A stretch of 64,000 nt of DNA from Pedobacter sp. AK013 (lineage in GTDB: Bacteria > Bacteroidota > Bacteroidia > Sphingobacteriales > Sphingobacteriaceae): contig NZ_JACHCQ010000008.1 in assembly GCF_014205835.1 (NCBI RefSeq), forward strand, positions 1-64,000. The letters are read 5' to 3'. Below, piece by piece: positions 24,808 to 33,422 of this stretch. The notes beneath the pieces were generated by a model. The model searched no databases. It saw only the letters and a program-made list of their open reading frames with translations, and was not told the origin of the DNA. A program made the position numbers and the translations under genes. Numbering within the stretch: the stretch's first letter is position 1; each line of letters opens with the position of its first letter.

Positions 24808-26091
24808 ATGCCAGAGAATAGATTACAACCGCAGGTTAACAGCGAGGAAATTGACGAAATTATTACTGCGGTGCCGTCATGGATATTGAAGTGGGGAATT
24901 ACCCTGGTATTCGGCATTTTGGGCAGTATAATCTTACTATCCTCATTTATCAATTACCCCGACATCGTTAAAACCAGCCTGAAGGTCAACTGCCTAAATG
25001 CCCCTAAAACCGTACTTGCCAAACAGACGGGAAAGCTTAGTGCCTTGCTTGTTTCAGAAGGGCAGTCCGTAAAATCGGGACAAGCCTTGGCGTATCTGGA
25101 AAGTACTGCAAACGCTAAGGATGTGGTGAGGTTGAATCAGGAGCTGAAAAAAATACAATTAAGGATTGCGAAACGCCAATTTGAAGCTATTTTACTACCT
25201 GAGGGGCTAAATATCGGCGAGCTTCAGGGCAGCTATCAGAACTTTTACGGGCAGTATCTGCAATATCAGGCAACCACCAAAAATGGGTATTACCTTAACC
25301 GTATGGCGTTTCTTGAAAAGGACCTGAAAGATATCAAGGCGTTGAACAGCCAGATCTTAAAACAGCAGAAAATCCAACAACAGGAATATAAGAACCAGGA
25401 AGAGGAGTACGAGGCGTATAAAAAATTATATAAGAACAAGGTCATTTCCCGAAGCGAATTTACCCAACAGGAAAACAAATATTTAGCTTCAAAATACCCA
25501 TTGCAGCAAACTGAAACAGCCATCCTTAATAATTCCGGGACTTATAGCGCTAAAGAAAAAGAGCTTTTGGAACTGAACCATACTATCTCAGAAGAACAGG
25601 CCAAATTTGTCCAGGCGTTAAACCAATGTATTACTGAGAGTGAGAATTGGATGATGGAACATATCTTATTTGCCCCTGTTGATGGCAAGGTAAGTTTTGC
25701 AGGCATCGTACAACAAAACCAAAATATACAAGCGGGTCAAGAGGTTTTCATTATCAATCCGGGCAATACAGATTTTTTCGGTGAAATACATATTCCCCAG
25801 TACAACATGGGAAAAATAAAAAAGGGTGCGAGCACTTTGGTTAAATTGCGTAGTTATCCCTATGAACAGTATGGGATGATCAGGGGAAAACTAACCTATA
25901 TTTCTGACGTGGCTTATCGCGACAGTGTATTTGTCGCAAAAGTAAGCTTCGAACATTTCGAGAATAAAGACAAAGAGCATAAAATCGTATTAAAGAACGG
26001 TATGCAGGCAGATGCGGAAATTATTACAGAGGAAAGTTCGCTACTCCAACGTTTTTTCAGAAATATAACCAAAATGATGAATAGTCACTAA
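24808..26091 (+). CDS. HlyD-family secretion adaptor protein
   Basis: 427 residues: one N-terminal TM helix (about 32-55), a lipoyl/barrel-sandwich half (GKLSALLVSEGQSVKSGQA), a long coiled-coil hairpin (about 110-270, rich in EYKNQEEEYEAYKKLYKN), and the second half FAPVDGKVSFAGIVQQNQNI. It bridges the inner-membrane exporter to an outer-membrane channel. It starts 12 nt after the transporter stop, so the two form one complex. No TolC homologue is in the window. Confidence 0.92.
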   Translation: MPENRLQPQVNSEEIDEIITAVPSWILKWGITLVFGILGSIILLSSFINYPDIVKTSLKVNCLNAPKTVLAKQTGKLSALLVSEGQSVKSGQALAYLESTANAKDVVRLNQELKKIQLRIAKRQFEAILLPEGLNIGELQGSYQNFYGQYLQYQATTKNGYYLNRMAFLEKDLKDIKALNSQILKQQKIQQQEYKNQEEEYEAYKKLYKNKVISRSEFTQQENKYLASKYPLQQTETAILNNSGTYSAKEKELLELNHTISEEQAKFVQALNQCITESENWMMEHILFAPVDGKVSFAGIVQQNQNIQAGQEVFIINPGNTDFFGEIHIPQYNMGKIKKGASTLVKLRSYPYEQYGMIRGKLTYISDVAYRDSVFVAKVSFEHFENKDKEHKIVLKNGMQADAEIITEESSLLQRFFRNITKMMNSH

Positions 26092-26339
26092 ATGGGATTT
26101 TCCAAAAATGGCCACTTGGTTCAAGCCAATGTGACAAGGATTTTTAGTTAAACTGGATAAACCACTGTCTATCGACCCTGCCTCGCTAAAAGATAGTTTC
26201 ATTGTATGGTCTTGATTATCAGTGTATTGTGAATAAGATAAGATTGGTATAACGGGGTCAAAAAAATTGGTTTATCCAATTAAGCCTACGATTTAGTCAA
26301 TTTTAAATCTTTTGAAAAAATTCGTGTAAACTTGCTAAT

Positions 26340-27689
26340 CTAGATTTGTGTTTTGAACCAGGTTAGGTAATTCTCGATTTGAGATACCAGATAATAAGGG
26401 AGATTCAATAGTTTGTATTTCTTTCCGCCGGGGGTAACGGCATCAGTAATGTGCAGCGAGCCTGCATAAAATCGGATGGCCATATGATGTGGAGACAGAT
26501 CCATAAACATACGCAAAGATTTTAATTTACCTTCAGCTCCTGATTTTACTTCTACCGGAATGAGTTGCCCTTCAAAAGGTACAACGTAGTCCACCTCCGC
26601 ACTTGAAGTAGTCTTCTCCCGTACCCAAAAATGGAGTGCACTTAAGGATTTAAACTGTGTGGCTAATAATTCCTGGCCAACCAAGTGCTCAATTAAGGTC
26701 CCTTGATAAACTTTATTTAAATCATCAGTTCCTAAAATCTCCGTCTGTATACCAGCAAAATAATTAAGCATTCCAGTATCCAGCACCTGAAGCCTTGGAG
26801 ATTTCCGATAGTCTGGCAGCAAAGGCAGTTTTACATCACTTGACGGGTAAATGAGCTCAATTAACAGCGCCTTTTCCAGCGTTCTTAATGCTTCTCCCAT
26901 ATCCCTGGACCGGTAGGGCGAATTTCCGAAACCTTCAAATTTAATACGCTGACCGGCCTTTCCAAATGATGCCCTTATCGCATGACCTATATGTAATGCC
27001 TGTGCACTTGTGCCAGCATATTTCTCAACATCGTCCAGATATGCCGTAATCAACGAATCGAAGATTGATGACAATTCCAGTAGATCTTTGTTTTTACTAT
27101 ACGCTGCAATAACTTCTGGCATTCCCCCTATAAGTGCATAGGTATGAAATAGCTGCATGAGTTTATCATGTGTAAAGGATGGTGCGGGTACCTGTTGTAA
27201 ATAATTTATCGCTTCCCGCTCATCCATAGCACTCAAAAACTCTGGAAAAGAAACAGGTCTTAAAACCATATATTCCACTCTTCCGACCGGAAAGCTAATG
27301 TTTTTATCAAATAAAGTTTCGAGCATACTACCCGCGGCTATTACCGCAATCCCTGGTTGGTCTTCATAAAAATAACGTAGAATGTTTAAGGCCTCAGGCA
27401 CTTCCTGTATTTCATCAATAAACAAAAGTGTATCGTTTCTTTTGGTAAGCGATTGGTTTTTAATAAAAAACAAAGACTGCACGAGTAATTCGATCGTTGT
27501 GAACTCTTCAAAAGGCTTTCTGTCAGCAGCAAGTTCCAGATTGAGATAGATATACTGCTTAAATTTTTTTGAAAATTGCCCAATAACGGTCGTCTTACCT
27601 ACCTGTCTAGCACCTCGTATCACTAATGGCTTACGATTTGATTTAGTAAGCCATTTTTCTAACTCTGTAAATATTATCCTATCGAACAT
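26340..27689 (-). CDS. AAA+ ATPase with DUF4143 domain
   Basis: 449 residues. N-terminal ATPase with Walker A GARQVGKTT and Walker B LLFIDEIQEVP, a helical middle part, then DUF4143, ending in a PD-(D/E)xK-like stretch EVDYVVPFEGQLIPVEVKSG. The family is widespread and of unclear biological function; ATP-dependent nucleic-acid processing is suspected. Monocistronic, at the distal end of the island. Upstream of its start lie four direct repeats with 33-bp period. Confidence 0.9.
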   Translation of the reverse strand: MFDRIIFTELEKWLTKSNRKPLVIRGARQVGKTTVIGQFSKKFKQYIYLNLELAADRKPFEEFTTIELLVQSLFFIKNQSLTKRNDTLLFIDEIQEVPEALNILRYFYEDQPGIAVIAAGSMLETLFDKNISFPVGRVEYMVLRPVSFPEFLSAMDEREAINYLQQVPAPSFTHDKLMQLFHTYALIGGMPEVIAAYSKNKDLLELSSIFDSLITAYLDDVEKYAGTSAQALHIGHAIRASFGKAGQRIKFEGFGNSPYRSRDMGEALRTLEKALLIELIYPSSDVKLPLLPDYRKSPRLQVLDTGMLNYFAGIQTEILGTDDLNKVYQGTLIEHLVGQELLATQFKSLSALHFWVREKTTSSAEVDYVVPFEGQLIPVEVKSGAEGKLKSLRMFMDLSPHHMAIRFYAGSLHITDAVTPGGKKYKLLNLPYYLVSQIENYLTWFKTQI

Positions 27690-27721
27690 TTGACAAATTT
27701 TAATTCCAAAACTACTTGTTG

Positions 27722-27845
27722 TTACAAAATTAGGCTTAATTAATGAATATTTCGTCGCAGAATTAGGGTTAATTAATTGCTTTTCTGTTACAGAATTAGG
27801 GTAAATTTAATTAATAATTGTAATAGAATTAGGGTAAATGTATGT
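27722..27845. repeat. four direct repeats of 33-bp period upstream of the DUF4143 gene
   Basis: The core A(A/G)AATTAGG(G/C) followed by (T)TAA starts at 27726, 27759, 27792 and 27825, exactly 33 bp apart. The conserved block is about 15-20 bp (tta-cAGAATTAGGGTtAAt) and the rest diverges. It looks like an iteron or operator array near the promoter of the ATPase gene on the minus strand. Not a CRISPR: spacers are too short and there are no cas genes. Confidence 0.65.
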
Positions 27846-28071
27846 GTTGTTGTTACTGAAATGCTCGTGAAAATCATTTATTAATTTTCCTGATATTTTG
27901 TAGCTAGGTTGTGTTTAGATGATTTTTCTTGTGTTAAACGAATTCATTTCGTAAATTTGAGTGATAACATTTGAGCTCAATAACAGTCATTTTGGATCGT
28001 TAGTGAGTCGTAATTGTGTTTTTCAAGTATTTGATATACAGAAAGTTATTTAGGTAAAGCTTGTTCTGGCT

Positions 28072-28084
28072 TCGTCGGGACCAC
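28072..28084 (+). repeat. attR-like direct repeat (tRNA-Arg 3' fragment)
   Basis: TCGTCGGGACCAC, identical to 10834-10846, with GTTC conserved upstream at the same distance but the T-loop replaced. It is followed within 2 nt by a terminator, as expected downstream of a tRNA. Confidence 0.65.
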
Positions 28085-28085
28085 A

Positions 28086-28138
28086 AGACAAGAACCTTGT
28101 AATTTTTTGCAAAAGTTCTTGTCTTTTTTGTTTGGCAA
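28086..28138 (+). terminator. displaced terminator of tRNA-Arg
   Basis: AAGACAAGAAC-(25 nt)-GTTCTTGTCTT, perfect 11-bp stem followed by TTTTT. It stands alone with no gene in front except the 13-bp tRNA remnant. Confidence 0.7.
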
Positions 28139-28429
28139 GTGGAAACCTGATTTTTTCCAGAAAATATCAAACGAATAATCTTTCTCTTCCTCTCAACTGC
28201 GAACCTTTAGTACATCAGGTTATTTAAACTTATATTTTCTTAAATAACTTATATGGTTTTAAAGTGGCATGCATTGATCAGCATTCCGAATTCACTTTTA
28301 CAAAAAGGGTTGGATTAATAATGTTTAGGCGATTCGTCGTTCTAACCTGATAGGAAACCGTAATGCGATAAGCTTGAAGATTAACTTAATATGAGCAAGC
28401 GAGGTTCAAGCTATTAATCACTAATAACA
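28139..28429. other. intergenic, no gene seen
   Basis: AT-rich. It contains a GGAAACCGTAA half-match to the operator at 28348-28363, with a poor second half and no -7 box at 21 bp, so it is not scored as a site. Confidence 0.5.
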
Positions 28430-29174
28430 GTTCGTCTAGAAATTACAGGCGTTGGTCTAGCAGTTACCAACGCTGGTATAATAACGGGTTTTTGCCTGCA
28501 ACGTTTGATGCCTTGTTGCGTCTTAATAACAAAACAACAGTAAAAACCTAAAATATAAAAGATATGAAAACTTTAGCAAAAACAATATTCGCAGCAGCAT
28601 TAACAGCAGTAGTATTTACTTCATCAGCCATGGCAACTTTTGCCGCTGAGCCAGTTAAAGCAGAAACAAAAACTTCTTCTTTATCAAAGTTTGATAGGAT
28701 CTGGGTGAGTGGTAACGTGAAGCTTATCTTGACGCAAGGTGATAAACAAAATGTAGAAGGTACCAGCAACTATGACGCTACAAAAACCTCAGTATCAACT
28801 GATGGAAAAACCTTGTTCATCAATTCAATGGAAACAAGTCAGGTAACACTGAATATTACCGTAAAAGATTTAGAAAGAATCGAAGCCTATGGACAATCGG
28901 TTGTGGTAACCAGCAATAATTTTGATGTAAAATACCTGCAGTTATTTTTGGGCCAAAGTGCTACAGCGAAAATTAAAACTACCACAGGCAGTTTATATAC
29001 CATCGTTAAGGATGATGCGGTATTAAAATTAAATGGTACTGCCGATCAAAGTACAATGATTGCAAGCAACATGAAAAATGTAAAACTAGCTGACTTTGCC
29101 AGTATCAAATCTGCCTCATATGCTTCAGAAGCGATTATGGAAGCAGAGCAAAATGCAATGGTTTTGGCAAAATA
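28430..29174 (+). repeat. GIN-gene direct repeat, copy 2
   Basis: Partner of 13477-14220. Shared leader, hairpin and gene. It lies just outside the right end of the putative island. Confidence 0.85.
28449..28473 (+). promoter_or_regulatory. conserved 5'-leader hairpin of GIN gene 2
   Basis: Same 8-bp stem GCGTTGGT/ACCAACGC as copy 1, with a two-base different loop. Confidence 0.45.
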
Positions 29175-29175
29175 G
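28564..29175 (+). CDS. GIN-domain (DUF2807) exported protein, copy 2
   Basis: 203 residues, nearly identical to the protein at 13610: same signal peptide, and differences such as FDRIWVSGNVKLILTQG and SMETSQVTLNITV. The identical 177-bp tract in the second half, against a more diverged first half, points to recent gene conversion between copies. Followed by its own terminator. Function as for copy 1: surface or periplasmic beta-helix protein, ligand unknown. Confidence 0.85.
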   Translation: MKTLAKTIFAAALTAVVFTSSAMATFAAEPVKAETKTSSLSKFDRIWVSGNVKLILTQGDKQNVEGTSNYDATKTSVSTDGKTLFINSMETSQVTLNITVKDLERIEAYGQSVVVTSNNFDVKYLQLFLGQSATAKIKTTTGSLYTIVKDDAVLKLNGTADQSTMIASNMKNVKLADFASIKSASYASEAIMEAEQNAMVLAK

Positions 29176-29194
29176 AATACCAATCAGATAAGCT

Positions 29195-29221
29195 AAAGCT
29201 GCCCATTGGGCGGCTTTTTTT
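29195..29221 (+). terminator. terminator of GIN gene 2
   Basis: AAAGCTGCCC-att-GGGCGGCTTT stem with one G:U, followed by TTTT. Confidence 0.75.
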
Positions 29222-29418
29222 ATTTAAGGAGGATTCAAAGAATATTTCTGTATAATGAGAAACCATAATGATTGTATGTTTTAGAATTAGGTATGGATCG
29301 TTTTTATATCTGCCTAGTAACCTTGACTTTAAGTCGGAAATTATTATTTTGATTCGATGCAACCTTTCAAAGTTTTCGGACGTCTTTGATTTAAGTCTGA
29401 ACCTTAAACTAATTGAAA

Positions 29419-30573
29419 ATGAAACGCACTATTCTATTCTTACTCCTTTTTCCAGTAACAATCACATTCGCCCAAAAGCAACTGAAAATTGTTAAGGCAA
29501 CTTCTACCAGTGTTGATATCAAAGATGATAATTACCCGGTCAGAAAGAACGCTTGGACGGTCATGCCTAAAGAAAAATTAGATGTATATACAACCTCAGC
29601 CAAAAAAGTAACTTTCTATACGGACAAGGAATCCATATCTTTTAATGTCGATCCAAAGGTCGGGGAATATGATTTTATTATTCTGGTAAATGGAACCGAT
29701 ACCGCAAGAACACAGGTTAAATACGATGCAAAGGCACCAAGCCGGAAACCCATTGCCTACCTGGATACTCTTCAAAAGGCGGGAAAATATAACCTTTCAG
29801 ACAGACGTGAAGTCCCGGTCTTTACCTACCAATCAATGGAGAACCCTAATCTGGTGCGCATCAGAAAGGAGCTCAGGCTGGATTCAATCGCGGGCAAAGG
29901 AAATGAGCTTTCTCAAATCTTCAACCTCATGCATTGGGTACATAATCTCATCAGGCACGATGGAAACAGCGATAACCCGAACCTTAAAAATGCGATTGAG
30001 CTGATCAGGGTGTGCCGGGAGCAGAACCGTGGGGTAAACTGCCGCATGCTGGCCACAGTACTTAACGAATGTTACCTCGCTATGGGCATCACTTCCAGAT
30101 ATATTACCTGTATGCCAAAGGAGACTAACTTTGATGATTGTCATGTAATTAATATGGTCTACAGCAAGGACCTTAGCAAGTGGATATGGATTGACCCCAC
30201 CTTTAATTCGTATGTGATGGATGAAAAAGGCAACCTGCTCGGTATACAGGAAGTAAGGGAGCGATTGGTAAAAGGTATGCCGCTGGTATTAAATGCGGAT
30301 GCAAACTGGAACCGCACCGCGCTACAATCCAAGGAATATTACCTCCAGACCTATATGGCAAAGAATCTTTACCGCCTGGAAACACCCGTAGTTAGCCAGT
30401 ATGATACCGAAACCTGGACCAGCGGAAAAGAGGTGGCCTATGTGGAACTGTTGCCATTGGACGGTATTGTTCAGGGGCCGCAGAAGAGAGAATCAATAAA
30501 TCAGAAAACAGGGGTTAAATTTATCAATTATAAAACCAATAATCCTGAACTGTTCTGGACTACACCAAGATAA
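29419..30573 (+). CDS. exported transglutaminase-like protein
   Basis: 384 residues from the ATG at 29419; a TTG two codons earlier is less likely. Signal peptide MKRTILFLLLFPVTITFAQ, an N-terminal beta domain (about 25-130), then a transglutaminase-like papain-fold core with Cys in GVNCRMLATVLNE, His in DDCHVINMVYS and Asp in WIWIDPTFNSYV. The triad is intact, so it may be a peptidase or cross-linking enzyme acting on extracellular substrates. It stands alone between GIN copy 2 and non-coding DNA. Confidence 0.85.
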   Translation: MKRTILFLLLFPVTITFAQKQLKIVKATSTSVDIKDDNYPVRKNAWTVMPKEKLDVYTTSAKKVTFYTDKESISFNVDPKVGEYDFIILVNGTDTARTQVKYDAKAPSRKPIAYLDTLQKAGKYNLSDRREVPVFTYQSMENPNLVRIRKELRLDSIAGKGNELSQIFNLMHWVHNLIRHDGNSDNPNLKNAIELIRVCREQNRGVNCRMLATVLNECYLAMGITSRYITCMPKETNFDDCHVINMVYSKDLSKWIWIDPTFNSYVMDEKGNLLGIQEVRERLVKGMPLVLNADANWNRTALQSKEYYLQTYMAKNLYRLETPVVSQYDTETWTSGKEVAYVELLPLDGIVQGPQKRESINQKTGVKFINYKTNNPELFWTTPR

Positions 30574-31496
30574 CCTGCCATGAAAAATATAGAAATACCC
30601 CTTTGGCTAATCTTAAGAAGGAGATTCAAAAAACCTATAAATTGACCGCCACTCTTGTTTTTTTTGGGGTTTTTCATTTTTAAAGTACTTTTAGTTTACC
30701 CATCCTATAATTTGCCAATTGCTGCCAGTTACACGGTCTAATTGCCCGGAAAATATGTTATTTGCGCCTTTTGAATGCGTTGCCATAATTTTTGCTTTTT
30801 AAGTGAGATAATGTTTGTTTAAAAAAGGACCGCTGTTTATATTACTATGTTTAAATCCCTGCTCAAACTTAGCTACTTGACAACACTGCACCACATTTTG
30901 AGCTAAAATGGACTAAAATGGACCCTTATAGCTGGTCCGTAGTGCGGGAAGCGGGGGTATTTGTTGCAGACTGGTTTAGGGCAGCCTAACCATAACGGGT
31001 GTGTCCAATCGGCCAAAGCAGGCTCTGGCTTTACCTTTTAGGTAACCAAAGGGTACAGCCAGGGTAACCGTGAGGTAACCCTGGGGTTAACCTGGTAGCA
31101 AGAAAGGGTAAACAACAAGTACAGAAAGGGTAATCAAATTCGGCTTTTTTGTCGGCTTTCCTGGTAGGTGACCAACAAATTTTTCAGCTAAAAACGATTG
31201 CTATCCGGTAGTTTCAAAGGCTTTAAAGCACCGTCTTTTACCCCTAAGTTAATTGCCTTTTTTCTAAGGAAAAACGCATACAACACCGCCAATAAGCTGC
31301 ATATCCATATCCGGGCCTTTGTTGGTATATTGCGGTAATTTTCAGATAAATATTAAATCGGTACAGATATAGAATGAAACCTGACAGATATTTGTCTGCT
31401 GTTTTTTTTAGCGTATACTATTTATACTTTTAAAGAATAATTCAACCCGCACCCAATTAGTGGTGTTAAATGTATGATAAGCCAATTCTTTCGTTA
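30574..31496. other. non-coding stretch, ~920 bp, with repeat-rich segment
   Basis: No full gene. It contains a possible DUF6266-like remnant at 30691-30786 and a cluster of GGTAACC-type repeats at about 31038-31130, including a near-palindrome CCAGGGTAACC-gtga-GGTAACCCTGG with one A:A mismatch. The 3' end carries the promoter region of the kinase gene (TACTTTTA near 31424). Confidence 0.5.
30691..30786 (-). pseudogene. possible remnant of a DUF6266-like protein N-terminus
   Basis: 31 codons: MATHSKGANNIFSGQLDRVT then GSNWQIIGWVN and stop. The MAT..KG...FSG..G.V.GS.W pattern resembles the start of DUF6266 proteins of Bacteroidota, which are about 200 residues. The match is recalled, not computed, and could be chance. 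Confidence 0.25.
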
Positions 31497-33413
31497 ATGA
31501 ACACCTGTGCGAGAACCCTGATTATCCTTTCTACGATTTGTTTTCTTATTCTTCCAGCTTGCAGAAATAAGGAAAATACCCCTGATGTTGAGCACCAGAT
31601 GGTTAAAAAAACTGCTTTTCGGGATAATTTATCGCTTATCCTTTCTTTCGATACCTTATCAACTGAGGCGATAAAAAAGATAATTTACCAGCAAGACAGC
31701 CTGTTGGACAAGGACCCCGATAAAGAATCAAATCCCTATTATCATTATTTCCATGCCAGAAAATATGTTTTTGAAAAGAAAAGAGACAGCGCCTTAATTG
31801 CTTACCAGAAAATGAAGGGGCTAAACCCGAATGATGATATTGAGTTATTGAAAACCTATCGTATTTTAAACCATAAAATGGTCGGTGGATCTATGGTAGA
31901 GTCTGCTTTAATGAGCCAGATTTTTGCGGCTTTGAAAATCTCTGAACAGGCCCATAGCCGGTTAACCTATTCTTTTTATGATTTGCTGGCACAGGCCTAT
32001 TTTCAGAACAATAACGAAAAAAAATCAATTGAATATGCGGCTATTTACTTTAAGCATCATCCCTTTAATAACCACCCTGTAATTAAACAACGCTATTTTG
32101 ATATTTCGTTCCTCCTGGCATCGCGGTTGGGCGATTTTAAAAAAATGACATATTATAACGCCCAGGCAAGGCGTTTGGCAGCGCAGGTTGGCGATAGCCT
32201 GGCAATAGCCCGCACTTACGATAATGAAGCACAGATTTACAGCCGGCAATCACAAACTGTCAAAGCCCTGGCCTGCAGTAAAATTTATTTCAACTACCTT
32301 AAAAAAAACAATAACCTAAATGGTATTGCTTACAATAACCTGGCTACTGCATTTTCTCAGAATCATGAGCCCGATTCTGCCATTAAATATTACCAGGCAG
32401 GTATAGCTTTCGAAAAACGCGATGCATCAGCCAGGCAAAAAGATATCTATTACAACGGCCTGATCGAAGCTTATAAAATGAAGGGCGATTTTGCCCATGC
32501 GCTTCAGGCCGCAGATTCTGCCTATACGATCGAACTGCGCAATTTTAAAGCGGTCGAAGCCGTTAAGGTTGCCGAAATTCATGAAAAATATGAGGCAGAG
32601 AAAAAAGACCGGAATATAGCAGAATTAAATAACCGCAATAAACTGAACGAAACCATTATTAAACAGCAACGTTTAACAATTTTTTTAACCCTGCTGGTTT
32701 TTCTGGGTGTAGTTTCTTTCTTTTATATCTTTTATCGCCAGCAGCGCTTAAGAGAAAAAAATAAACTGCTTAAATCAGAAAACCAGCGGCTAAATGTAGA
32801 GCAGAAAATGCTTCAGGCACAATTAAATCCACATTTTATTTTCAATGCCATTGCAAATTTGCAAAGCCTGGTTGCCTCCGGGCATGTTGAAGAATCAGTA
32901 TCTTATTTGCGGTCTTTTTCGGGCTTGCTGCGCGGGGTGTTAGAGCAAAACAGAAAAGATTTTATCGAAATTGAAGAAGAAATAGCTTCTTTAAATAATT
33001 ATCTTCAGTTACAGCAAATGCGTTATGCTGATGCTTTCGATTATAAAATTATTGTTGATGATCAGCTGGACCAAAACGAAACGCTCATCCCGCCAATGCT
33101 CATTCAGCCTTTTGTAGAGAATGCCATTGAGCATGGTTTCCGAAATATTGCTTACAAAGGCTTGTTAACCATATCTTTCAAGGTAAAAAACGATTTGCTG
33201 GTGATTGAAGTTGAGGATAATGGCAGCGGGCTGACCAAAAAAACAGTCGAAGATCAAAAGAAGCAGTCGTTGGCCCAGATAATCTTAAAAGAGAGAATTG
33301 ATTTACTTTTTACTGCTAAAGGGCAGAAAGCGGAGTTTAATGTAAATAACAAAGGCGGGGACACTGCAACAGGTGTGTTGGCCGAAATCCAGATTCCCAT
33401 AATTAATCATTAA
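31497..33413 (+). CDS. TPR-containing LytS-type histidine kinase, lipoprotein-like
   Basis: 638 residues from the ATG at 31497. This start gives a lipobox signal (FLILPAC); the ATG at 31470 would bury it. Periplasmic TPR repeats (about 90-370), one TM helix (about 395-415), coiled linker, His_kinase region with QLNPHFIFNAIANLQSLV, and HATPase with PFVENAIEHGF and GSGL. Sensor of unknown signal, coupled to the LytTR regulator 10 nt downstream. Confidence 0.9.
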   Translation: MNTCARTLIILSTICFLILPACRNKENTPDVEHQMVKKTAFRDNLSLILSFDTLSTEAIKKIIYQQDSLLDKDPDKESNPYYHYFHARKYVFEKKRDSALIAYQKMKGLNPNDDIELLKTYRILNHKMVGGSMVESALMSQIFAALKISEQAHSRLTYSFYDLLAQAYFQNNNEKKSIEYAAIYFKHHPFNNHPVIKQRYFDISFLLASRLGDFKKMTYYNAQARRLAAQVGDSLAIARTYDNEAQIYSRQSQTVKALACSKIYFNYLKKNNNLNGIAYNNLATAFSQNHEPDSAIKYYQAGIAFEKRDASARQKDIYYNGLIEAYKMKGDFAHALQAADSAYTIELRNFKAVEAVKVAEIHEKYEAEKKDRNIAELNNRNKLNETIIKQQRLTIFLTLLVFLGVVSFFYIFYRQQRLREKNKLLKSENQRLNVEQKMLQAQLNPHFIFNAIANLQSLVASGHVEESVSYLRSFSGLLRGVLEQNRKDFIEIEEEIASLNNYLQLQQMRYADAFDYKIIVDDQLDQNETLIPPMLIQPFVENAIEHGFRNIAYKGLLTISFKVKNDLLVIEVEDNGSGLTKKTVEDQKKQSLAQIILKERIDLLFTAKGQKAEFNVNNKGGDTATGVLAEIQIPIINH

Positions 33414-33422
33414 ATAGCAGTT

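Larger units (their letters stand above)
10847..28071. mobile_element. putative genomic island inserted at tRNA-Arg(CCT)
   Basis: Bounded by 13-bp direct repeats of the tRNA 3' end. The terminator expected for the tRNA is found only after the distal repeat (28086-28132). Cargo: a hydrolase fusion, GIN protein, LytS/LytTR pair, S41 protease, two GG-leader peptides, VKOR-DsbA, TlpA, C39 exporter, HlyD and a DUF4143 ATPase. No integrase is visible, so it is either decayed or was mobilised in trans. Confidence 0.6.

Noticed and set aside
27722..27845. CRISPR array
   Set aside because: Period of 33 bp with only ~15-20 bp conserved leaves spacers of ~15 bp, and no cas genes are present.
10847..28071. 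Integrase within the island
   Set aside because: Every ORF above 60 codons was read; none has a tyrosine or serine recombinase pattern.
28348..28363. Further copy of the TTACGG-N4-CCGTAA operator
   Set aside because: Only one half-site (CCGTAA) matches and no -7 box lies at 21 bp on either strand.
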